From Apostichopus japonicus (taxonomy: Eukaryota > Echinodermata > Holothuroidea > Aspidochirotida > Stichopodidae): a stretch of 64,000 bases of DNA. The notes beneath the pieces were generated by a model, which was given only the letters and a program-made list of their open reading frames with translations, did not search any database and was not told the DNA's origin. The stretch lies in the NCBI RefSeq assembly GCF_037975245.1, contig NC_092567.1, positions 12,722,876 to 12,786,875 of the forward strand, read 5' to 3'. Position numbers and translations under genes: made by a program. The first letter of the stretch is position 1, and each line of letters opens with the position of its first letter. Shown one piece after another: positions 37,181 through 48,300 of this stretch.

Positions 37181-38792
37181 ACGATCCCTTTATATCATCT
37201 TACAGTATCCTGAATCTTCCCAACGGACAGTCAAGATGAATATACCCAGTGACGTCATGGAACAGAATTGTCCATTGCTTAAGATATCGACCCGGTTAAA
37301 ACTGTCCGTAGTTAAAGCAGCCCTTGGAGGAAATGGTGATATTGCTTCACCCTCTTATCCTCAAACCACCCCTGCCGCACCCACCTCCACCCCCCTAAAA
37401 AATAACTATTTTTCTCAATTTTGTAGGTTACAATAATCCTTGACCCAAAAATGACCCAAAAATAATTTTCCAGAAGCAACACTTGATTAAATTGAGGAAA
37501 GATAAAAACTTAAAACAAAAATAGACAAAAATATATGTTTTAGACTGGATTTTATTGAGTTTTTCAAGCATTTTGTGACATGCTTGCAAAAAAAATGGAA
37601 AAACCCTAAATAAAATTCATTAGCACAGACGCGTTGCTATATAGCACGTTCTTTTGTTACGAACTTACAGACTAACTAACATGGTGATTTCATGAGCTGA
37701 TTCCAACAGTTAAAAATGTATTTCTACACAGCCCGTCTGTATTCTATCAACTACTGTGAAAATGGGCTGTAATTTCTACCAGGCTCCCCAGCCGAAAATG
37801 CCCGTGTGGCCAGTCCGCCACTGTCTACTACGCTCCTGTGTGTAACCAGGGAATACTACGGAACGAATATCCCTCTTTGATTGAATACTTCTTGTGAACA
37901 ACTATTGGTATCATAATACTCTCAAAATGGAAGAACTGTTTCATACAAGTAATACGATTTTGTCAAACTCGGTTCTTTTAGTGCTAAGTTATGAGGTCAG
38001 TTGTAAGTTGCTTTCTCGTTTACTTGCATACGTTATACCAGCAGCTTGTTGCCTTTTGCTGTTGCAGTGTCCTCCTTTTCTATTGTTTTCTTCTGTTTTC
38101 CTTCTTGGCATAATATTTTTCTTACTTCATTGTATTCAAGTCTCTTTTACCTCATCTAATGCTAACTTTGTTGCATGTATTGCATCAGTGCGTGTTTTGC
38201 TTTTCAGGATACTTGCTTGAAAATTTTGGTCTTCAAGTAGATTTTCGTGTTTGCTAAGCCTACGCGTTATTCCTCAAAATAACACAGCAAAGGGTCAAAC
38301 TAAGACACCCTCCTACAATCTTTACACCAATGTCAATACCACGTAATTAAAGGTTGACTCCTGATATGTCATTGCCCAAGAAACAAATGAGTGCTGGTGA
38401 TGTTCTCAATACATTGAGCTTTAAAGTATGCTAAATATGTTTGGTATGCTCCTTTAAGTCTAAATTGGCTCCTCTGCGCAGGCCTAAATGTTACTCCATT
38501 GTTTTAGAAATTCAATACACTCAACCAAAACGTGCTCTCATAATTCCTATCAACAACAGAGCACCATTGGATCACCATATGCACTAAACTACAACATTTT
38601 AAAACATGTAGACCATAAGTCTTATGTATTTCCTATTGAGTTTTGTGTTGCATCAGAGGAACTTACCTGATTGTCAGTGTATTAGAGTTGAACCTCAGCT
38701 GTTTTATGAGTCTTTTCTCAAAAAAGGAATAGTATCATATAAATACAACCTGCACTGATAGCAGTGATTTGATTGGTCTACAACAAACCAAA
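37181..38792. other. Intergenic, no feature recognised
   Basis: A 108-codon open frame at 37894-38220 is hydrophobic and without recognisable motifs, splice context or repeats. I regard it as chance. Confidence 0.5.
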
Positions 38793-38800
38793 CCTAAAGT

Positions 38801-39453
38801 CAAGGGCGGCGGAACCGGGGGACACGTGCACCCCCCCCCCCACTTTTCCTCAGGTTAAAAATGTGCCCGTTTTCTACATAAAAATTGAGGTGTCCCAAGT
38901 TAGCAAGAGGCCAGGGAACCAGAATGAACGCTCGGGAAGGGCCGTTTCCGGCCATCTGAGGGGTTTGTAAAACCAACAATTTTCTTGTACGCTACGCGCC
39001 AACCGATGGTGGCGCTCCGCTCAGATAGTCGTGCATATAACTTTGCAAATCCTGGCTACGCCCCTAACTTTTAATGAAATTCTGTGGGTCAAACTCAAGC
39101 TATTTCGAATGGAAAAAAATTGTTAAGATATTAACAAGAAATAAACTCTAATTCGGAAGATTCCTACATTAGCAACTAGCATGATTTCACCTCATTTTGT
39201 CTCAATAGAAAACTTGTTCCTTGTTTCCCAATTTGCACATTGGATATTGCAGTGCTAGTATGCATATTTTCCTTGAGGGGGGGGGGGGGGGCATTGAACT
39301 TGATGGAGTGATGTGTATACGCAAATAAGATAATACAATAAGAGTTATAAAGGGTACCAAATATAAGGCTACATCAGTCCAATCGAATTTCTGCAAAGTG
39401 CCCTTTGATGTCGGTGCCCCCCCCCCAGATTAAAAGTGCTTCCGCCGCCCTTG
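38801..39453. mobile_element. hAT-type MITE, 653 bp, 8-bp target-site duplication
   Basis: The ends are perfect 14-bp inverted repeats CAAGGGCGGCGGAA, followed on both sides by CCCC-rich tracts. The 8-bp direct repeat CCTAAAGT flanks the element at 38793-38800 and 39454-39461. The 8-bp duplication and CA...TG ends fit the hAT superfamily. There is no transposase. A fragment of the GGCGCTCCGCTNAGATAGT family (about 38935-39065) lies inside, either nested or shared. Confidence 0.85.
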
Positions 39454-39461
39454 CCTAAAGT

Positions 39462-41220
39462 CATTATTTAATGCATCCATTTCTTATTGTGTATTTGTAA
39501 GTCATAAGTATTAATCTGATGGGAACTTACATTGGAAAATTTAAAATTTTACTTCATAATCTACGTCCTAATTTGAAATGGAGGTGAAGTTAAAGAACTA
39601 ACATTTGTTATAGATTTTTGTACCAAACAGTATTTCTAGCTGGTATCAAAATCAACACAAGCAGCTGCTTCAAGTCATGCTCATGATTTGGCAAATCATT
39701 CTTAAAGAGAGAAAAATCAAAGCAATGGTTTGAGGTTGCTCCGACAATAACAATGAACTTGGTTTGTAGGGTGTGGGATAATGAACTACAATACTTAATG
39801 GGAAAAAAATTGAGAGTGCTTTAATTTATGACATAAATAAGACATGAATAATGCATTTTCAAAAACAAAGAGAATGCAAATTTATTTGTCACAGCAAAAA
39901 CAAATAAACTGGAGCCAAATTATGCAATTGAAGACCCATGTTGAAAGAAACATCAGTAAGCCAATAACATATGTGTGCATCTGAAATTGTGAGTTGCCAT
40001 AAGCAACAAGGATATAAATAGTAGATATGAAGTTACTAATTAATCTCATATAAATTGATAAATTGGTAGAAAGCAGAAATTCAAAGATAAATGACATCTA
40101 CACACGTCTCCTTATTTAAACAAACTAGTGAATCAACAGTGTCATATGCTGTTATCATAGATTTAAGGACATCTTTAGAGTATCTTAGATCTAGTAACAT
40201 GAGATTGAGGTTGAAGCTCAAGGTTTGTATTTTGGTACTCTCTTAAAGTACCAGGTAAGTAACATACCAGGTTAGTATAAATGTCAATGTAGCCTACTCG
40301 TAACATTCGATCTAACTTGAATTAACATATCATGAATATTTATCACCTTAAATATCATTGAAAGCTCTTACAACTTAGAAATTCTTATCAAGCATAAATC
40401 CTATTTATGGATTATAGAATAGTGTTGCATTTATGTCATTAAGCAACTTGAAAAAAGTAGATTGCTAAACACCAGAATATACTCAGACAGACCAAGGAGC
40501 CTGTAACTGTTCATAAAGTAAGAATGACAAATATCAACAATTGATCAATCTTTATGACCTCATCACAGCTCTAGAAAGTCTGACTCATCACTGGACAAAG
40601 AACTGCTAACAGATATAATGAACATATTGGAATGATGATATCCATAATGAGGGACTCCATGGCTATTTTTAAGGATGTTTCTTGCTTGTACTTTAAAGTC
40701 TCAATACATGTTTGTTGATGAATTTCGGAAAACAAACTTCCGAAGCAGATTCAATGTTTCTTATTCTAAATGCACTCTGACCAAGTAGGTTTAATTGAGA
40801 AAAGCTGTTGCAATTGAAGGAAAGAATTTTATTTTCTGTTGCCCTTATGGCGCAAACGATTTACCGTAAAATCACTGCGACTGTCCATATCAGCATGCTC
40901 ATTACACAAATGTAACCTATATATATACTCGTATCATCCACTTTCTTGACCCAATACCACAAAGGAAACGTCTGAAATATCTGTTTCTTCATTGCAATGG
41001 AAGAGAATGACACAATTTTGCAAACTACATTGGTAAGACCGAAAGAAAGATACTATTCAAGAGACCTAACACAGGCTAGCCACCAAAGTGAAAGTATGAT
41101 AGGCCTAACCGTTGTAAACAAATCCAAGAGATTTGATTGGCGCACGATCTGTTGGGCGGTGCTTGCAAATTTTGATTGAAGCTTGTAGAATCTACGGACA
41201 CGTTAACAAATCTGGTAAAT
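39462..41220. other. Region 3' of gene B, no feature recognised
   Basis: No array, element or exon can be supported. A 60-codon plus-strand frame at 40997-41179 has no supporting context. Confidence 0.45.
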
Positions 41221-41226
41221 TTTATT
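41221..41226 (-). other. Candidate poly(A) signal of gene B
   Basis: AATAAA on the minus strand, 287 bp past the stop codon at 41513-41515, followed by T/G-rich sequence (TTTGTTAACGTGTC). It is the first canonical hexamer downstream of the stop that I found. Confidence 0.5.
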
Positions 41227-41512
41227 CAGCTCAAAATGTTTAACAACAGATAAATCAATAAAAATAATGAATATTAATATAAAAATTGCATAGAACGGTG
41301 TAATTTTTACTGAGCTTTTAGGGCAGTAAGCTGGAAGATCGATGGTAAAATTTGGCAAACACACATTGAGAGAGTTTGATTGTCCAACAGGAATATACAA
41401 CATAATAAGTGTTTTGACTCTAAGTGATGTGGTCACCCCTTTGACAGACTCAACCATCTATTTGTTTGTGGCAGCACTTTGTGCTACATGAATTCTAGTC
41501 TCAGTGTGTTAC

Positions 41513-42310
41513 TTATCTTCCATTTATTGCAGCCTGTATCTGAGAGAGGTCCCCTAGATCCAAACTCTCTGATTTCTGAGTTAATTTGTCAATCTCACTC
41601 AGAGGTACACCATATAATTTCAACTCATCGTCATCAAACACTGTAACTTTCCTTGAGACTTTTGTCTTTTCCCAGCGTACTTTCCTAGAGTCTGGAGTAC
41701 GTACATGACTGACTGGTAGTATTGAGGGTTCCTTTAGGCTTGCTTTAACATCATTGGTTAATGTGGAGTCACAGACGATGTCTTCATTCTTCTCTCTTCT
41801 ATCATTTTGGACGTCACAGTTGATCAGGAGCTGACTGGGTTTAGAGTATTCCTCTTTATCAGTATCACCACCATCAACACTAAGGTAGTCATACAGCACA
41901 GCAGCTGTGCCAACCCTGGACACTTCAAACTGATGAGATGCCATCTTAAGAGGAGACTGAAGTATCCCTCTGTAAGGAGTCATTGTTGCTGCTGTTCCTA
42001 TGTGTCTAGTAAAGTCTGAAGCATTAGATACATCACCTATACTACTAACTGAACTTGTTGCTTCATTCAATCCTTTCTGTAATGTTTCATAGGTATCAGT
42101 TAACACTTTCCCATCTTGCTGCGTACCTGACTGCTTAGATGTTTTCTTGACTACAGGTCTTGAGCTAGGCAGAGCTACTTGCTTTGAGCTGCAGTTCTTG
42201 TTGTGTTCCTTATAGAATGACTTTGGTGTTCTGTGCGTGATCCTGTCAAATGCAATCGGATCGGTTTTCTTCTCCTCTTGGATAGGAAATTTCTTCTTTT
42301 CTTTTTTCTT
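41513..42310 (-). CDS. Gene B terminal exon, 798 nt
   Basis: Acceptor TTATTTCAG, then an open frame of 265 codons to TAA. It starts KKKEKKKFPIQEEKKTDPIA and includes SFYKEHNKNCSSKQ. Near the end, SRKVRWEKTKVSRKVTVFDD contains KVRW, which fits the protein phosphatase 1 docking pattern [K/R]-V-x-[F/W]. It ends DLGDLSQIQAAINGR. The docking reading is inference from a short motif. Confidence 0.9.
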   Translation of the reverse strand, partial: KKKEKKKFPIQEEKKTDPIAFDRITHRTPKSFYKEHNKNCSSKQVALPSSRPVVKKTSKQSGTQQDGKVLTDTYETLQKGLNEATSSVSSIGDVSNASDFTRHIGTAATMTPYRGILQSPLKMASHQFEVSRVGTAAVLYDYLSVDGGDTDKEEYSKPSQLLINCDVQNDRREKNEDIVCDSTLTNDVKASLKEPSILPVSHVRTPDSRKVRWEKTKVSRKVTVFDDDELKLYGVPLSEIDKLTQKSESLDLGDLSQIQAAINGR

Positions 42311-45300
42311 CTGAAATAAACAGATAAGTGTAACTAATATTAGTTAAGAAATGCTGAACAACATCAAACATGAACCAACGTTAAGAGTCAACTTGTTGAG
42401 TTCAGGAATATAACATCAATCAAGCAATATGGAATTCAACTGACACAGGACTTGTTCATATCTCTTTATAAATGTATTCCCATCTTCTTATACAAAACAG
42501 ACTACACTGCCAATATGGGGCACCTTAAACAATGGATGCAGTCTTCTTTACTGTTCTATGAATATTTAATATCTCACAATTGTTCTTACCTTTGCTCCCT
42601 TCTCTGCATCTATTCTCTCTCTCTGCCTCTTCCCTCTTTGCTACTTACCTATGCTTATAATGATTTAATATTTAATGATTTAATATCTCACAATTGTTCC
42701 TACCTTTGCTCCCTTCTCTGCATCCATCCTCTCTCTTTCTGCCTCTGCCCTCTCTGCTGCTTTCCTATTCTTGTAACGAGGTACAGTTCTCTCCAACTGA
42801 TCCGCTAACTCATGGTAAGCTCTCTCTTCCTTTAAATTCAATCAAACAATTTGCTTTACAAAGATAAGATCAACTTGTAGAATGAAAATGGTATCAAATA
42901 CCAGTTAAATGTAATATCTCTTGTATATACAAGGCCAAAGGGCTATCAAATAATATATACACATGCGAACGGTCCCTTTCATAGCATGCAAAAGAAATGA
43001 ACATTAATAACCATATTGCTCAGTATGAAAAATTCATGGTTCATAAAAGAAAATATGAGATCTAATGCTTGTTTGCTTTGACAGTGTAAAGTGCTATCCA
43101 TAGCTCTAATATGTTTGTGGAACATTAATTAAGTCTGTATGAACTTACCAGTGTTTCTATTTCATACTGCAGACTGTCTAGCAGTCTCTGTCTCTGGCAA
43201 ACATCTTTGTTGGTAACAACTAAAGGTGTCTGCACCCTACTGATGGGTTTGCTTGTCCAGGGGGCGACTTCTTGAAACTGTAGTCTTGGCCCTAATTGTG
43301 GGGCTGATGAACTCCCATAGAGTTGTCTGTTCGGCTGGCTTTTTAATGCTTAACAAATAAAATAAAAATATCCTCTCAAATAGAATATTAGTTAATTTAG
43401 ATCAATCTTTCTGAAACTAAACAAGGACAATTTTGAACAAAATTCCAGTCACTGAACAAGAATTGACCAAAAAATATTTACCATTAAGACTGTAGGGCAC
43501 TGAGTGGATTCCACCCCCCCCCCCCCCGCCATTTTTGACACATTTTCACAAATTAAAAAAAGTTCACATAAGTACTGAGAAGAATTAATGTTCAGTGCAA
43601 CTTTGTATGAAGGTCATGTTACAAACAGGGTAAAAATACTAGTAAATAGTGCAAGACTGGTCCAAATACCCAGATGTATTGCAAGAGAAATTTCCTGTTT
43701 AAATACTAAATGCAGGAAGGGCAGAAATTCTTTTACATTATGTGTATGTTGATAGCATCTAAATGGTCTTATTGATAAATTAAAAATACAAAAACATTCA
43801 TTATGAGTGAATGTCGTCTTAGAGTACAATTAGTCATGATCAGGTTGCTGCTAAAGATGAAAGAAGAATAACATACTGTAACTAGTTCCTGGTAGCAGTA
43901 TGTTACAACAAGCACTATGTATGAAAGCCTGGGCGACTATTTTCACAATGACTTCTTATTCATGGCAAAACATAAACTCGAATGACACTAGAGGATCAAA
44001 GACTTACTTTTTCTTTTGTGCATATTAAGGAGTAACAACACCCTTGGATCATCCACTTTCATAGATTCCATTGACTGAAAGAAAAGAAGATACATAACTT
44101 TACCTGACAGAAAGATGAAACATATTGAAAGAATGAAATTGAAGATACTAAACACAGATAACCAGCACTTATACTCTTAACATATGAAACATATTGAAAG
44201 AATGAAATTGAAGGTACTAAACACAGATAACTGGCACTTATACTATTAACATATGAAACATATTGAAAGAATGAAACTGAAGATACTAAACACAGATAAC
44301 TGGCACTTATACTCTTAACATATGTAAAATGTACCAAAAATGGTCAAATTATAAGTCATACTCCCTTGTTACATCATGTAGACCTACTTTAGTGGTAGCA
44401 AGCTACCCCCTGTGATCACAACTATAAAAAAAATAAAGAATATATTCTTTTCATTTCACAACTTAACAGACAAGGGTCACAATGCATGTTAATCCCCTCA
44501 CAGTCCCTATATAAGGCTGTTATTATATAGTATGGTGAGATGCTGTTGAAAATCTTACAACTGATATGATTCATTCCACATTAAAGTGAGAGACAGAAAA
44601 ATAAAACAGTCAACTGATACACTCTTCTAGATTAAAATAACATTTCATAACAGAATAAATGCATACTTAATGTTAGTATGTACTATGTTACCATACTAAA
44701 CTTCCATGTTGCCCAAAGATATTGATCATTATGAAGCAAATGCAAAGAGATATACTTAAAATTACATAGTGAATTTGAAACAGGTTCCTGACTTATGACC
44801 AATTGTTTGCTATACCTGCAAATTAATGCTCATATCTCTTAATTGTTATCTACTTAAGAGAAAAGAGGATATTTTTCTCTACATTAATAGAATGTAATGT
44901 TAATAATCACAGCTTTTCCAATCTTTGTTACTCTTGAAGCATTCTTGAGCATTTTTCAACTGTTGTATTTATTACTGATTTGTGACTAATGATCTGTTAC
45001 CAATCAGGTTCAATTTCACTGTGGCCAAATCAGTGTTAAATCTGCAACAGAACACCAGCAATAATGTAACTCAATTAGTGACCAATGGACACAAAGCAAG
45101 TGATTGGTGATCTATTACCACGTTTTGAGTTATTGTTACAACTTGCTTTTGAAACCACTGTCTACTTGCAAATACATCCTTGTCAGATACTTTCCTTAGA
45201 TCTGGTCTTATCACCTACATGAGAACAATTTCTGCAGACTTCAAATCTTCTTAGAACTGAAATGACCTTGACTATGTTCCCGGAAACTGTCCCATATTTA

Positions 45301-48300
45301 ACAAGACAAAACCATTCCACTGTGACTGGCAGTTAGATGAATTGCTATGAGCTAAAGTTCACTGGATATGTCCATCGAGTCTTGTTTATATTGTTAATCT
45401 CTTTTAGATGGAATTTTTTTGACATTGCTATGGGATGAACTCTACTTTGCACTGCCTTAGTCAATTTTCCTGGCAATCAGTAAGATAACACCTTTACCTG
45501 AGTGTATCAAACACATTGATGCATTACTATGGAATCAATTCTATGCAAATTTGAGATTAAAAACCATCCACAGCAGACACTCTATTTAACAACAAATAAT
45601 TTGGCATTGCTTTGTTTGGTTGCTTCAGAGTTGGGTCACATTTTGAGCTAGCATTCAGAATCAGGAGAAGTGTGCAGCAATACAATCAGCAATTACTGAC
45701 TTGACTTCAATTATCAGTCATTAATCGTTAGTTGACAGGGTGTATAGCAATTAAGACATATTATGATGTCAATATCTGCATTGTGCATATCAAGATGGAG
45801 TGCAGAAATGTCAGGAATGAAAGCGCAACATAAGTGAACAGGTCTAACGTATTACGGCTTTACATTGCTATGTACAAAGCAAAAAGATGATTCCAGACAT
45901 GGAAAAAATGCAAAAATACAAGCAAGGTGAGGTGCAGTACTAACCTGGCAATGTGTTGTAGGAGGTGCAGTTTGTGGCCTGGTATGAAAGGCAGGACTGT
46001 GTGGCCATTTCAAGTTTAGAAACTGCTGACACAGCAAAAAACAAAGCAGTTAGTAAGAGGTATGACTGATGATTAGGCAAGGCATGATTAGTTGGCTAGC
46101 AGTTACAAGAAAGTTCTCTATCCAAGCAAGAGTATTAGTATCTTGGCTGGTACATCATTTAATATTTATGACCAGAGACCCAAGTATTGCACTGTATATC
46201 TTAGAACACTAGTACATTATGGAGGCTATCACAATCATAGCTTATTTTTCTAGTTTTTCTCTCTGTTATTCTGTCATCTTTTTCTTAGGGCATAAGACTT
46301 AATTGTGTTTCGTGCTATATAAGAATGGTGGTACTTCAAATGATTGCAATTGAAGCAATGATCTCTTTGAAACAATTCCTTCAGCCTAGTAGCTCTTACA
46401 CAAACAAACACTATGCAGTTAAACTTGTCACACCAGGACAATGATTAATATTTCTTTGCAATAATCACTTGGTGAGGCAGTCACTAAAGGTTAATATCAC
46501 TGTCAGTTTTCAGTGCATGATGGGCAAACAACAATCATGATTGTTTCTGGTAATTCACATCAAACTAGCAACTGATGATGGCATGCATGCCTTACCTCTG
46601 CCACTGTGTGAGGTCTCTCTTGATCTGTTGAGTGGCTAGACATCTTGGACATTCTTGATGGCAGTCTAAACTCCTCCACATCTGGGGCTGTAACTGGCCT
46701 GGGTCTAATCACTCCTGCCTTTGTTTTCTTCAGTTCTGTAGTAGACTCACTAATACTCTTGTGAAGTTCCTTATACTTCTTCTTATGAAATTTAACCTTC
46801 AATGAAAATCACAGAGTATTGTCATTTATATACAAGAGAGAAAATTAAGTCAGCCATCCTATGACATAAATTACAGTATTGTGGGTGGTACTTCAACAAT
46901 AGCCATGTGAGAGCTGGAACAGAAGATGACATCAGTCCATGAATGCAGACGGTAATTGGTCTTAAAGCTGCAAAGTCTCTACAGGATAAACAATTATTTA
47001 AATTGGTGATTTGCTACTTCCTTATAACAGACCTGTCAACTCTCCCGGTTTTACCGGGAGACTCCCGGTTTTTACCCCAATCTCCCGGCATCCCGGTTTC
47101 ATATTCTATTCTCCCTGTTTTTTAATGTTTCATCACTTGCGACATTTCTGAAAATAGTCAACAATTAGTCTTATGCTTAGTAATTCCCCACAGTAACACT
47201 GAACAGGAAAGGCTATTCAGTGTAGTTCGCAAGAACAAGACAGACAGTCAGTCAAGTCTCAAGCTTGATGGGACTCTATCTAGCATACTAGCCATGAAGT
47301 CACAGTACCCAGAGTCCACTGTTCCCTGTTTCAAATGGAAGCCTACTAAAGAAACCCTGTAGAAAGCGAAGTGAGCTGCTGTAAGACACACAGATTGGAT
47401 GATTCTCTCACTGTATTGCATAAGTAGACTATACTTATTTAGGAGTATTTATATCATTTCAGTTGAAAATTACTAACCTCCCTATTTTCCACTTGTTCTC
47501 CCTATTTTTTGGCCCTGCAAAATGTTATTCTCCCTATTTTGGGGTCAAACAGGTTGACAGGTCTGCTTATAACCTGCCACACAATAACCTAATAACTAAA
47601 TTTTTACAGCACTTTTCAATTTATACACAAATTAAACACAAATGTGAAACTCTTAAATGCAACTGTTCTCTTCTAGCTGCCTAAGCCTTGCAACGGAATA
47701 CTATAGGTATGTTGTTGAAATGGAATACTATAAGTATGTTGTTGAAATGGAATACTATAAGTATGTTGTTGAAATGGAATACTATAAGTATGTTGTTGAA
47801 ATGGAATACTATAGGTATGTTGTTGAAATGGAATACTATAAGTATGTCGTTGAAATAGACTACTATAAGTATGTTGTTGAAATGGAATACTACAAGTATG
47901 TTGTTGAAATGGAATATTATAAGTATGTAGTTGAAATTGACTACTATAAGTATGTTGTTGTAATGAAATACTATAAGTATGTTGTTGAAATGGAATACTA
48001 TAAGTATGTTGTTGAAATGGAATACTATAAGTATGTGGTTGAAATGGAATACTATAAGTGTGTTGTTGAAATGGAATACTATAAGTGTGTTGTTGAAATG
48101 GAATACTGTAAGTGTGTTGTTGAAATGGAATACTAGGGTGTTGTTGAAATGGAATACTAGGGTGTTGTTGAAATGGAATACTATAAGTAGGTTGTTGAAA
48201 TGGAATACTATAAGTAGGTTGTTGAAATGGAATACTATAAGTAGGTTGTTGTAATGGAATACTGTAAGTAGGTTGTTGAAATGGAATACTATAAGTAGGT

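Noticed and set aside
37894-38220. 108-residue hydrophobic plus-strand frame as a membrane protein
   Set aside because: No homology recognised, no promoter or splice context, and T-rich composition explains the hydrophobicity.
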